12,868 bases of DNA from Oscillospiraceae bacterium (GTDB lineage Bacteria > Bacillota_A > Clostridia > Oscillospirales > Ruminococcaceae): assembly GCA_017440445.1 (NCBI GenBank), contig JAFSHE010000302.1, positions 1 through 12,868 on the forward strand, read 5' to 3'. The position numbers were made by a program, and so were the translations under genes. Positions within the stretch are counted from its first letter, which is position 1, and the number at the start of each line of letters is the position of its first letter. Below the pieces are notes generated by a model. The model was not told where the DNA came from. It saw nothing but the letters and a program-made list of their open reading frames with translations, and did no database searches. Below, piece after piece: positions 1-6,916 of the stretch.

Positions 1-125
1 AATCCTGCGAAGAACAGCGCACCTATCAGTATTCCTACAAACAGTGAGCTGTATAATTCTTTTGTTAGTAGTTAAAGTGATATCGACACAAGCGGAGGCA
101 CCAGCGACCAGAACTTTGCATACAT
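1..125 (-). pseudogene. NhaC-like Na+/H+ antiporter, 5' end only, interrupted by an in-frame stop
   Basis: Seen: on the minus strand an ATG at 125-123 follows AAAGGA (140-135) with 9-nt spacing and encodes MYAKFWSLVPPLVSISL. An in-frame TAA follows at 74-72, and the same frame continues as LLTKELYSSLFVGILIGAL and then FFAG to the window edge. Known: NhaC-family antiporters begin with a short hydrophobic stretch of the FW.L.PP.V.I.L type, followed by TKE.Y.SLF.GI..GAL in the next helix. The two halves together match that pattern. Inference: this is the start of an NhaC-like sodium/proton antiporter of the cytoplasmic membrane, broken at codon 18. One base change (TTA Leu to TAA) would explain it. 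No ATG or GTG restart is visible after the stop. A sequencing error is possible, and most of the gene lies outside the window. Confidence 0.66.
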
Positions 126-161
126 AAATAACTATCCTTTCTTTTTAAAATCTTACTTTAT

Positions 162-190
162 AGTTTATCAAAAATGTATTATTTTGTCAA
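162..190 (-). promoter_or_regulatory. Sigma-A promoter of the NhaC-like gene
   Basis: On the minus strand, TTGACA (190-185) is separated by 17 bp from TAAACT (167-162). Transcription would start near 155, about 30 nt before the ATG at 125. An intact consensus promoter and RBS suggest the broken gene was functional recently, or that the stop is an artefact. Confidence 0.7.
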
Positions 191-247
191 GAAATATTTG
201 TTCTAAGTGAATAATAATTGTTGAAAGTTTATAAAGTGCTGTGGGAG

Positions 248-276
248 TTGCAAAAAAGAGCCGATTGTGATATACT
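248..276 (+). promoter_or_regulatory. Sigma-A promoter of the pseudouridine synthase-ybeY-dgkA operon
   Basis: TTGCAA (248-253), a 17-bp spacer and TATACT (271-276) put the transcription start near 283. That is downstream of a possible GTG start at 267 and about 25 nt before the ATG at 309, so it supports the ATG. The promoter is divergent from that of the NhaC-like gene. Confidence 0.72.
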
Positions 277-308
277 TGTTTCATACTATTTTATTAAGGA
301 ATGGACCA

Positions 309-1286
309 ATGACCGAAATAACCGTAACCAGAAATGACGCAGGGCAGAGGGCGGACAGATTCCTGACAAAGGTGTATCCCAATCTTACTCTGCCGCTTAT
401 ATGTAAGCTGATGCGAAAAAAGCGTATCAAGCTTAACGGCGCAAAGACCGAGCCTAATACAAAGCTCTCCGAGGGGGATGTTTTCCGCTTTTATCTCAGT
501 GACGAGCTGCTTTCAAAGGGCGGTGCAAAGGAGAGCGATTTCCGCAGCGTGCCGTCTGATATCAGCATCGTGTACGAGGATGAAAACATTCTGCTTACCG
601 ACAAGCCTGTGGGAATGGTGGTGCATGAGGACAACGACAACACCTCCGACACGCTGATAAACAGGATAAAGTGCTACCTGTGGAAAAAGGGCGAGTATGA
701 CCCGGATAAGGAGCAGAGCTTTGCTCCTGCGCTGTGCAACCGTATCGACCGCAACACAGGCGGAATAGTCATCGCGGCAAAAAATGCGGAGAGCCTTCGT
801 ATCCTCAATCAGAAGATACGTGACAGGGAGCTTGTAAAGCTGTATCTCTGCGTTGTGCAGGGCAAGCCCGAGAAGAATTCAGCGTTGCTTACCGCATATC
901 TTCATAAGCTGTCCGAGGAAAACAGGGTGGTGGTGTCCGACAGAAAGACTCCCGAAAACCGCACAATAAAAACGAAATACTGCGTGCTTGACAGCATAGG
1001 CAGTCAGAGCCTTGTGGAGGTGGACCTGCTTACAGGCAGGACGCACCAGATAAGGGCGCACTTTGCGCATATCGGGCATCCGCTGATGGGCGACGGCAAA
1101 TACGGCAGCAACAAGGTAAACAAGCAGTACGGATATGCGCAGCAGGCGCTGTATTCCTACAAGCTGACCTTTGACTTCACAACGGACGCAGGCTGTCTGT
1201 CCTATCTCGATAAAAAGAGCTTCGAGGTGGCTGACAGAAATGCAATATGGTTCGTAAAGCGATACAACGAGATAAAAAACAGCTGA
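309..1286 (+). CDS. RluC/RluD-family 23S rRNA pseudouridine synthase
   Basis: Predicted to isomerise specific uridines in 23S rRNA to pseudouridine in the cytoplasm. The 325-residue protein starts with an S4-like RNA-binding region (about 12-62; ADRFL near 15 and RIKLNG at 39-44). The RluA-type catalytic domain follows from about 86. The catalytic Asp is D147 in RIDRNTGG (145-152), and the second signature is TGRTHQIRAHFAHIGHPLMGD (242-262). RluC/D proteins more often read HRLDxxTSG at the active site; the variant here keeps the Arg and Asp. Start: ATG 309 has AAGGA (296-300) 8 nt upstream. A longer frame from GTG 267 begins upstream of the predicted transcription start. First gene of a four-gene operon, 16 nt before ybeY. 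Family is firm; the target uridine is not determinable. Confidence 0.9.
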   Translation: MTEITVTRNDAGQRADRFLTKVYPNLTLPLICKLMRKKRIKLNGAKTEPNTKLSEGDVFRFYLSDELLSKGGAKESDFRSVPSDISIVYEDENILLTDKPVGMVVHEDNDNTSDTLINRIKCYLWKKGEYDPDKEQSFAPALCNRIDRNTGGIVIAAKNAESLRILNQKIRDRELVKLYLCVVQGKPEKNSALLTAYLHKLSEENRVVVSDRKTPENRTIKTKYCVLDSIGSQSLVEVDLLTGRTHQIRAHFAHIGHPLMGDGKYGSNKVNKQYGYAQQALYSYKLTFDFTTDAGCLSYLDKKSFEVADRNAIWFVKRYNEIKNS

Positions 1287-1302
1287 CAGAAAGGATAACA
1301 GC

Positions 1303-1782
1303 ATGAATATAGAGATTTTTTTCAGTGACGAGCAGGAAAAGCTCACCCCTCCCGAGGATATAGAGGCGCTTATCGAGCGCTGTACCCGTGCTGCTCTTGA
1401 GGAGGAGGGCATCACCGAGGACGCACAGGTATCCGTCACACTTGTTGATAATGATACCATCCGTGAGCTTAATAACGAGCATCGTGGAATAGACCGTGCG
1501 ACTGATGTGCTTTCATTCCCGCTGGGCGATGACGAAAGCTTTGATACCGACCCCGAAACGGGTGCGATACTTCTGGGGGATATCGTTATTTCCCTTGAAA
1601 GGGCAGAGGAGCAGGCAAAGGAGTACGGACATTCCTTTTACAGGGAGGTAGCATTCCTTATCACACATTCGCTGTTCCATCTGCTGGGATACGACCATGT
1701 AAACGGCGAGGACGAGGAAAAGCTGATGTTCGGCAAGCAGGAAAAGGTGCTTGAAAAGCTCGGCATAACCCGTGAAAGCTGA
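1303..1782 (+). CDS. ybeY: Endoribonuclease YbeY (16S rRNA maturation)
   Basis: YbeY is a zinc-dependent single-strand endoribonuclease acting in 16S rRNA 3'-end maturation and ribosome quality control. The 159-residue protein has the family's three-histidine metal motif H-x3-H-x5-H at H122, H126 and H132 (HSLFHLLGYDH). It also has the conserved strands TDVLSFP (67-73) and GDIVIS (92-97). Length is normal for the family. The RBS is AAAGGA (1290-1295), 7 nt before the ATG. The stop codon shares its final A with the next start (TGATG at 1780-1784), so translation is probably coupled to dgkA. The ybeY-dgkA order is widespread in Firmicutes. Confidence 0.95.
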   Translation: MNIEIFFSDEQEKLTPPEDIEALIERCTRAALEEEGITEDAQVSVTLVDNDTIRELNNEHRGIDRATDVLSFPLGDDESFDTDPETGAILLGDIVISLERAEEQAKEYGHSFYREVAFLITHSLFHLLGYDHVNGEDEEKLMFGKQEKVLEKLGITRES

Positions 1783-2243
1783 TGAAAAGATTTCTTAAGG
1801 GCTTTGTGTATGCGGCGAGGGGAATAGCCCTGTGCGTATACGAGCGGAACTTCCGCTTTCATATTTGTGCTGCCTCGTTCGTGCTGTTCTTTGCGGGCTG
1901 TTTTTATGAGCTTTCCCGTGCAGAGTGGGCGGCGCTGTTTATCGTGATCGGCATGGTGCTTTCAATGGAAGCGCTGAACACGGCGCTTGAACATCTTTCC
2001 GACAGAGTGACGAAAGAGAACGATGAGCTTATCCGCCGCTGTAAGGATTGCGCTGCGGGTGCGGTGCTTGTTTCCGCAGCAGCGGCTGTTGCGGGAGGGA
2101 TATCCGTTTTGTGGGACGCCGAGCGGATTTCGGCGATATGGGATTTCTACTGTACGGATGTATGGAGAGCTGTCGCATTACTGGCTGCGGTGGCGGGTGC
2201 GGTGATGTTCGTGCTGCTCCCTGAGAGGTTTAAGAAAAAATGA
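1782..2243 (+). CDS. dgkA: Diacylglycerol kinase / undecaprenol kinase, prokaryotic DgkA family
   Basis: An integral membrane lipid kinase. In Gram-positive bacteria this family mostly phosphorylates undecaprenol to supply the cell-wall carrier lipid. The 153-residue protein has the family core SMEALNTALEHLSD (61-74); by alignment from memory E63, N66, E70 and D74 match the E. coli DgkA active-site residues E69, N72, E76 and D80. KDCAAGAVLV (88-97) opens the third helix. Hydrophobic helices lie near 27-42, 48-62 and 91-110. A fourth segment (126-146) and a basic RFKKK tail follow, making it about 30 residues longer than the usual 120-130. It overlaps ybeY by one base and the next gene by four (ATGA). 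Undecaprenol as substrate is inferred from the host type. Confidence 0.92.
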   Translation: MKRFLKGFVYAARGIALCVYERNFRFHICAASFVLFFAGCFYELSRAEWAALFIVIGMVLSMEALNTALEHLSDRVTKENDELIRRCKDCAAGAVLVSAAAAVAGGISVLWDAERISAIWDFYCTDVWRAVALLAAVAGAVMFVLLPERFKKK

Positions 2244-2689
2244 GCTGGCTTAATATTTTCGGACTTATCTTCGTATCGGTCATAATGATACCGAATATCG
2301 TATATGCAATAAAGTGCAGGGACGGCTTTGAAAATATTTCTGTCCATAAGGCGGCTGTGATACTGGAGCAGACAGGCCGATACGCTTGTATTGCTTTTAT
2401 GGTAGTCATTCTCCCGTGGACGGAATACGGTTTCAGGTCGGTTGAGGCGTTTCTTGTCTATATTTTCGGGAATACTGTCCTTATCCTCGCTTATTGTGTT
2501 ATCTGGATAGTATGCTTCAGGAAGAATAACATGTTCCGTGCGGTCTCGCTTTCTGTAATTCCGTCGGTGGTGTTCCTGCTTAGCGGGGTACTCAGCAATT
2601 ATCTGCCGCTTGTTATTTCCTCGGCAATATTTGCGCCGTTCCATATCTATATCAGCTGTAAAAACGTCAGAAAAGATGTGCTTAAATGA
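2240..2689 (+). CDS. Small polytopic membrane protein, function unknown
   Basis: This 149-residue protein has about five hydrophobic segments (near 3-23, 47-61, 69-93, 99-117 and 121-138) joined by short polar loops, with a basic KNVRKDVLK C-terminus. I do not recognise a named family, though the N-terminal NIFGLIFVSVIMIPNIVYAIK resembles hypothetical membrane proteins I associate with clostridia. Its ATG overlaps the dgkA stop by four bases, which suggests translational coupling and a membrane or envelope setting. It has no visible catalytic motif or signal peptide cleavage site. It ends the operon; a terminator begins 5 nt after its stop. Confidence 0.75.
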   Translation: MSWLNIFGLIFVSVIMIPNIVYAIKCRDGFENISVHKAAVILEQTGRYACIAFMVVILPWTEYGFRSVEAFLVYIFGNTVLILAYCVIWIVCFRKNNMFRAVSLSVIPSVVFLLSGVLSNYLPLVISSAIFAPFHIYISCKNVRKDVLK

Positions 2690-2694
2690 CAAAT

Positions 2695-2736
2695 GCCCCT
2701 GAGAGATATCGTTCTCTCAGGGGCTTGTGTTATTTT
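2695..2736. terminator. Bidirectional hairpin between convergent genes
   Basis: A perfect 12-bp stem (2695-2706 with 2713-2724) encloses a 6-nt loop and is followed on the plus strand by a T-rich run (ttgtgttatttt). It sits between the membrane protein stop at 2689 and the glucanase stop at 2730, so it can end both transcripts. The T-rich tail is better on the plus strand. Confidence 0.85.
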
Positions 2737-5558
2737 GCTTTCTTTTTCATTATCATGAACATCACTGCTACTGCTATAAGGACAACTACTGCTGCGCCTA
2801 TGATTATCATCGGCAGCATACCTGCGCCTGAGGGAGTTTCGTTAAGCACGGAAATTCCGAACGAAACAGCCGAGCCGTTTTCTGCTCTCGCAGTGACGGT
2901 AGCCGAGCCAACTGACATGGCGGTTATCTCGACGGAAGCGTTTCCGTTTTCGTCGGAAACCACTGCGAAGCTGCTGTTTACAGCGGCAACTGCGCTGTTG
3001 TCAGAGGAGAAGCTTATAACTGCATTAGGAGTACCTGTCTTTACTTTCAGAGTGAGGATATCTCCCACTGCGTCGATGGAAAGCTCAGTGCCTGTCGCTG
3101 CTGTAAGGGTGGTGTCGTCCTTGGTTTCGGGAGTGTCCTCATCCTCAGAAACGAATACTCTTACAGTCTTTGATACGCCGCTGTCGGCGGTGACGGTAAT
3201 GTAGGAAACGCCTGTGCTGACTGCAAACAGCCTGCCTGTGGGGCTTACTGTCACGATATTCGGATTGGATGTAGTAAAGGTGAGATGTCCCTTTGTGCCG
3301 TCGGATAGTGAAAATTCGGGAAGAATGGATTTTCCTTCTTCGATAACGATCTCCTCGGGAGCGATAACTGATGCTGCGCTGTCTGCGCCTGAAACAGCAT
3401 TGACAGTTACCTTTATCTCCTTTGAAACAGTTCCGTTTTGTGTGTAGGCACGGATAGTTGTAGTGCCTATTCCTCTGCCTCTGATGATACCACGGGAAAC
3501 GGTGGCGACAGAGTCGTTGTCGGTGCTCCACAGTACCACGTCATTGGAGTTTTCGGGGGCTGTTTCGGCTGAAACCGTGAAGCTTTCGCCGATCGTTATC
3601 GTGACCTTTTCCTCGCTGAGGTCCATGGAAGTGATGGGAATTATCTCGGGAGATACGGTGACATCAGTGTAGTCCCAGTTGTTGTTAAGCTCCGAATTCG
3701 GGAGATATGTACCTCTCAGCATAGCGTCTGTGATGCTCTTGAAAAGAGGGATACAAAGCTCTCTGTCCCAGTAGGTGAAAAGGCCCGTCTGATATTTTCC
3801 CTCAGCACCGTAGCCCTGGTCCCATACTACGGGAACAACACCTGCGGTCTGGCAGGCTCTGTGTACTATCTCGGAGAAATACGCTCTTGCAGCGTCGTTG
3901 TAGCCTGTTTCGGTGCCATCCTGCGTTTTTGTGCGGTTTCCGTATTCGCCAAGGTACATCGGCACATCGAATTTGTCCGCCATCATCTTAAGACCATTCA
4001 CCACCTGATACACCTCGTCATAGGTCCATGTGGTGTTGGTGTTTGCTTTGTAGATATGCGCAGCGAACATGATGTGCGGGTCGTCGGAGTTTACATCTTC
4101 GGGCAGCACGAAATCCTTGTGGTTGCCGCTGTTTGCGTAGTGAGCCACCGCCGCAAGCCAGCGCTTTTCGTTGTTGGAGCCTGTGGAGCGCACCACGTTC
4201 ACGAATATCTGATTAAGGTTCACGATGATGGGAGTATCCTTGTCCACTGCCTCTTTAGAATTCTTCTTATCATCCTTCATGCAGGTTATCTCGTTCATCG
4301 ACTCAAAGATAAGATGCTCGTCATAATCCTTGAAGCGCTCTGCGATGTTACGCCATGTACATTCAAACTTCTCGTACACGTTGTCTATCTCGTTTGAGGC
4401 TACTCTCAGCCAGCCGCTCTGCTCCGCACCATCGTGATGGATGTTGATGATAGCATACATATCCTGAGAAACGCAGTAATCCACAATCTCCTGCACACGA
4501 TCTATCCAGTGGTCGCTTATCTCGTAGGTATCACGGTCTATCGTAGCGCCCCAGGTGACGGGAATTCTTACCGTGTTGAAGCCTGCGTCATGCAGTGCCT
4601 TTATGTAAGCCTTTGTGGTCTTTACAGACTGCCACGAGGTCTCGTTGGGAGCAAAGCTTGAATGTCCGTCCATCGTATTGCCGAGGTTTATACCAACGCC
4701 CATCTCGTAGATAAGCTGTTCTGTGGTAAGTTCCCTGAAAGGCAGCGGGTTTTCCGCTGTATCTGTATCGGAGAAAAGCATACGGCAGCGTACTTTTTCA
4801 AGCTCTGCCCTTGCTTCGTAGTAGAAGGCGTCCTCGCAGCCTTCCTTGTCGTATGCGGTCTGAGCCACCGACAGCGCCCCCTGGAGCGCCTGCCATGAGG
4901 CAGGCTGATATTTCCCGCTGTCCATGCTACCGCAGTGGTCTATGCTGAGCTTAAGATAGTCACGGCCTGTTTTCTCGATAACATCGAAAAACCTTGATTC
5001 AAGTACCACGTTATCGGGAGAAAAGCCCTCGCTGAATGAGTAGACCTCTCCGTTGTCGAATTTTATTCCAAGCAGCTCGCAGTCGGTGTTTTCGGTGTCG
5101 ATGGTGATAGTGAGGGTGAATTCCTCTGCGTAGCTGTCCTGCCACTCGCTGTCGTCCTGACATCTTCTGTACAGCGTAAGCTCGGGGAATTCGTAGATAC
5201 CGCTTCCCGCAAGACCGATAAGGTTATCCTGTATAGCGTTTCCGATAAGGACATTTCTTCCCGAAATGCGCTTTGTGGAGGTCTTTGTAACACCCTCGGG
5301 ACCAAGCCATGCGCATGCGCTTATTCTGGAGTCGGGACCGCCCTCGGTGACCTTTGCATAAACTGTCAGCTTTTCGCAGTCCTGCCAGTTTAGTCCTGCT
5401 GCGTTAAGCTCTGCCTCGGTTATCGTATATCTGGCTTCTGCTGCGGTATCCTCAGCGGCAGCATAGCCGAAATCAGATATCGGCGGCAGCACGCATACAG
5501 ATGCTGAAGCGGCAACTATCGTTGCCGTTATCAATGCTGTTAGCCTTGTGTTTTTCAT
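2730..5558 (-). CDS. Secreted, membrane-anchored GH5 endoglucanase with bacterial Ig-like domains
   Basis: Predicted to cleave beta-1,4-glucan or a related plant glycan outside the cell while tethered to the membrane (942 residues). Order: signal peptide 1-35 (KNTR, hydrophobic core, AAA); unassigned beta-rich module about 42-205; FIVAR-like helical segment 217-262; GH5 domain about 272-620; three Ig-like (BIG_2-type) repeats near 638-721, 730-805 and 818-906; membrane helix 915-937 and KKKAK tail. GH5 residues: R331, H374-H375, N422 and acid/base E423 (FESMNEI), H501, nucleophile E538 (YLGEYG), W579. No dockerin or LPXTG is present. Start: ATG 5558 has GGAGG (5569-5565) 6 nt upstream; the longer frame from 5615 would begin inside the promoter. 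Diverges from tetR, a candidate regulator. Cellulase is the best guess, but xyloglucanase or mannanase activity is possible. Confidence 0.9.
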   Translation of the reverse strand: MKNTRLTALITATIVAASASVCVLPPISDFGYAAAEDTAAEARYTITEAELNAAGLNWQDCEKLTVYAKVTEGGPDSRISACAWLGPEGVTKTSTKRISGRNVLIGNAIQDNLIGLAGSGIYEFPELTLYRRCQDDSEWQDSYAEEFTLTITIDTENTDCELLGIKFDNGEVYSFSEGFSPDNVVLESRFFDVIEKTGRDYLKLSIDHCGSMDSGKYQPASWQALQGALSVAQTAYDKEGCEDAFYYEARAELEKVRCRMLFSDTDTAENPLPFRELTTEQLIYEMGVGINLGNTMDGHSSFAPNETSWQSVKTTKAYIKALHDAGFNTVRIPVTWGATIDRDTYEISDHWIDRVQEIVDYCVSQDMYAIINIHHDGAEQSGWLRVASNEIDNVYEKFECTWRNIAERFKDYDEHLIFESMNEITCMKDDKKNSKEAVDKDTPIIVNLNQIFVNVVRSTGSNNEKRWLAAVAHYANSGNHKDFVLPEDVNSDDPHIMFAAHIYKANTNTTWTYDEVYQVVNGLKMMADKFDVPMYLGEYGNRTKTQDGTETGYNDAARAYFSEIVHRACQTAGVVPVVWDQGYGAEGKYQTGLFTYWDRELCIPLFKSITDAMLRGTYLPNSELNNNWDYTDVTVSPEIIPITSMDLSEEKVTITIGESFTVSAETAPENSNDVVLWSTDNDSVATVSRGIIRGRGIGTTTIRAYTQNGTVSKEIKVTVNAVSGADSAASVIAPEEIVIEEGKSILPEFSLSDGTKGHLTFTTSNPNIVTVSPTGRLFAVSTGVSYITVTADSGVSKTVRVFVSEDEDTPETKDDTTLTAATGTELSIDAVGDILTLKVKTGTPNAVISFSSDNSAVAAVNSSFAVVSDENGNASVEITAMSVGSATVTARAENGSAVSFGISVLNETPSGAGMLPMIIIGAAVVVLIAVAVMFMIMKKKAK

Positions 5559-5594
5559 TATATACCTCCGTAATGGTAACAGATATTTATCATA

Positions 5595-5623
5595 AGTATA
5601 ACAAATGCGATGCATAATGTCAA
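5595..5623 (-). promoter_or_regulatory. Sigma-A promoter of the GH5 glucanase gene
   Basis: On the minus strand, TTGACA (5623-5618) is separated by 17 bp from TATACT (5600-5595). The predicted transcription start near 5588 gives a leader of about 30 nt. Only 16 bp separate this -35 box from that of the divergent tetR promoter, so one bound protein could affect both. Confidence 0.82.
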
Positions 5624-5639
5624 CAATTTCCTTATTCTC

Positions 5640-5668
5640 TTGACAAAAGGATGGTTATCTGCTAAAAT
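5640..5668 (+). promoter_or_regulatory. Sigma-A promoter of the tetR gene
   Basis: TTGACA (5640-5645), a 17-bp spacer and TAAAAT (5663-5668) predict transcription from about 5675. It lies back to back with the glucanase promoter. Confidence 0.82.
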
Positions 5669-5681
5669 ATGAGTTGATGTA

Positions 5682-5693
5682 AAACGAACGTTT
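5682..5693. promoter_or_regulatory. Candidate TetR operator (12-bp inverted repeat)
   Basis: AAACG-AA-CGTTT is a 5-bp perfect inverted repeat around a 2-bp centre, lying just downstream of the predicted tetR transcription start (about 5675) and before its RBS. TetR proteins usually bind short palindromes near their own promoter, so autorepression is the simplest reading. It is about 60 bp from the glucanase -35 box, so direct occlusion of that promoter is less certain. Confidence 0.5.
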
Positions 5694-5709
5694 CAGAAAG
5701 AGGGATAAT

Positions 5710-6315
5710 ATGCCGCCAAAGCCTAAATTTACTAAGGAGCAGATAGTTGAAGCTGCATTGAAGATAGCCGCAGACAGGGGACTTAAAGCGTTGACATCAA
5801 GAGAGCTGGGCGCTGAGCTGGGAAGCTCTGCACGACCTATCTTTACTGTGTTCAACAGTATGGACGAGGTGCTTGCCGAGGTGCGCAAGGCAGCCCTTGC
5901 ACGCTTTGAGGCTTATGCTGAAAAGGCAAAGGAGTTTACTCCCGTATTCAAGCAGGTGGGACTCCAGATGATAATGTTTGCAACGGAGCAGCCGAAGCTG
6001 TATCGCCTGCTTTTCATGAGCGAGAAGCCCGAGGCACGCAATTTCGAGGATGTGTTTGCTAACCTCGGTGATGTGGCGGTGCAGTGCGTGGATGCTATAA
6101 AGCGAGATTATGATATGTCGCACGATGAGGCGATGATGCTGTTTCAGCACTCATGGATATACACCTACGGAGTCGGTGCGCTGATAGCCTCGGGGATGTG
6201 CCGCTTTACGCAGGACGAGGTGCAGGATATGCTAAGCCGTGAGTTTGTCGCAGTGCTGACGCTGATAAAGTCCGGCAGGGCGAATAATTGCACAACTATA
6301 CCTGAAAAAAAGTAA
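5710..6315 (+). CDS. TetR/AcrR-family transcriptional regulator
   Basis: A 201-residue one-component regulator. The N-terminal DNA-binding domain covers about 7-55: first helix FTKEQIVEAALKIAADRG, helix-turn-helix LTSRELGAELGSSARPIFTVF (28-48), then the usual NSMDEVLAEV. The C-terminal part (about 60-200) is the helical ligand-binding and dimer domain. FATEQPKLYRLLFMSE (90-105) resembles the WHG-type TetR C-terminal domain. The ligand cannot be predicted. GAGGG (5700-5704) lies 5 nt before the ATG. The gene diverges from the GH5 glucanase with adjacent consensus promoters and a palindrome in its own leader, so it probably represses itself and perhaps the glucanase. A terminator begins 8 nt after the stop. 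Confidence 0.9.
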   Translation: MPPKPKFTKEQIVEAALKIAADRGLKALTSRELGAELGSSARPIFTVFNSMDEVLAEVRKAALARFEAYAEKAKEFTPVFKQVGLQMIMFATEQPKLYRLLFMSEKPEARNFEDVFANLGDVAVQCVDAIKRDYDMSHDEAMMLFQHSWIYTYGVGALIASGMCRFTQDEVQDMLSREFVAVLTLIKSGRANNCTTIPEKK

Positions 6316-6322
6316 ATTTTTT

Positions 6323-6351
6323 GCTCTTGTCTTATTGACAGGAGCTTTTTT
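6323..6351 (+). terminator. Intrinsic terminator of tetR
   Basis: GCTCTTGTC (6323-6331) pairs with GACAGGAGC (6337-6345) with one G-U pair, around the loop TTATT, and is followed by six T (6346-6351). The 3' arm overlaps the -35 box of the next promoter. Confidence 0.85.
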
Positions 6352-6363
6352 ATGTGTTATAAT
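6335..6363 (+). promoter_or_regulatory. Perfect-consensus sigma-A promoter embedded in the tetR terminator
   Basis: TTGACA (6335-6340), exactly 17 bp, then TATAAT (6358-6363). The -35 box uses the loop and 3' arm of the tetR terminator, and the spacer contains its T-run. Predicted start is near 6370, leaving a leader of about 84 nt before the ATG at 6454. It should drive the cysteine-rich genes and possibly the genes beyond. Confidence 0.85.
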
Positions 6364-6453
6364 AAACCAAACGATTTAAAACAAAGGATTTGAAAACTGT
6401 GTTTCAGGATAAAACTAAAGGAAAGGCAGTTTTTTCAGTGGCGGAGGTGCGTT

Positions 6454-6912
6454 ATGAGTATATCGATATGCGGATTTGATTGTGCAGATTGCGAGCTTAA
6501 AAGCAACTGCGGCGGCTGTGCCGAAACGGGAGGACATCCCTTCGGTGGAGGATGTATAGTGGCGGACTGCAGTAAAAAAAGAGGTCAGGACAGCTGCGCT
6601 GCCTGCGGCGGAGCCTGTCCTATGAAGGCGCAGCTTGCGCAGGAGTTCAATGCTCTCGGAATAGAGGACATGGGAAAGGTCACGGACCTCAACCCGCTGA
6701 TAGGCTCGTTTATAAATGTGGATTATACTCTGCCGAATGGATGTAAGACAAAATTCTGGGAGGATAACAGGGTATACCTCGGAAATCAGCTGCCTAAGGA
6801 TGGAAGCGGGCGCTGCTACGGTATTGCGGCGGATGATAAGTATCTTCTCGTGTGCGAGTACGGTGCAGACGGCAGTGATGCGGAGATAGTGGAATACAGG
6901 CGAAGGAAATAA
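6454..6912 (+). CDS. DUF3795-like cysteine-rich protein
   Basis: This 152-residue, presumably cytoplasmic protein has ten cysteines in its first 55 residues (6, 10, 13, 19, 22, 34, 39, 48, 51, 55). They form C-x3-C-x2-C, C-x2-C and C-x2-C-x3-C groups, which suggests bound metal such as zinc or an Fe-S cluster. The opening ISICGFDCADCELKSNCGGC and its length fit the DUF3795 family (assigned from memory). Three further cysteines lie at 97, 121 and 134 in a less cysteine-rich C-terminal half. No signal peptide. GGAGG (6443-6447) lies 6 nt before the ATG. The next cysteine-rich gene starts 4 nt after its stop, so they are co-transcribed. The biochemical role of DUF3795 is unknown. Confidence 0.78.
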   Translation: MSISICGFDCADCELKSNCGGCAETGGHPFGGGCIVADCSKKRGQDSCAACGGACPMKAQLAQEFNALGIEDMGKVTDLNPLIGSFINVDYTLPNGCKTKFWEDNRVYLGNQLPKDGSGRCYGIAADDKYLLVCEYGADGSDAEIVEYRRRK

Positions 6913-6916
6913 TGCC

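Noticed and set aside
267..308. Longer start (GTG 267) for the pseudouridine synthase
   Set aside because: It begins upstream of the predicted transcription start near 283, overlaps the promoter, and lacks an RBS; ATG 309 has AAGGA at 8 nt.
2686..3204. 172-residue plus-strand open frame opposite the glucanase 3' end
   Set aside because: It is antisense to the Ig-like repeats, runs through the terminator hairpin, and is a low-complexity Ser/Thr/Val/Ala product with no family features.
5559..5615. 19-residue N-terminal extension of the glucanase
   Set aside because: It lies across the TTGACA-17-TATACT promoter and would put a polar segment before an otherwise normal signal peptide; ATG 5558 has GGAGG.
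6366..6385. Second TetR operator (caaacgattt) before the DUF3795-like gene
   Set aside because: Only one half resembles the palindrome at 5682-5693; there is no inverted partner.
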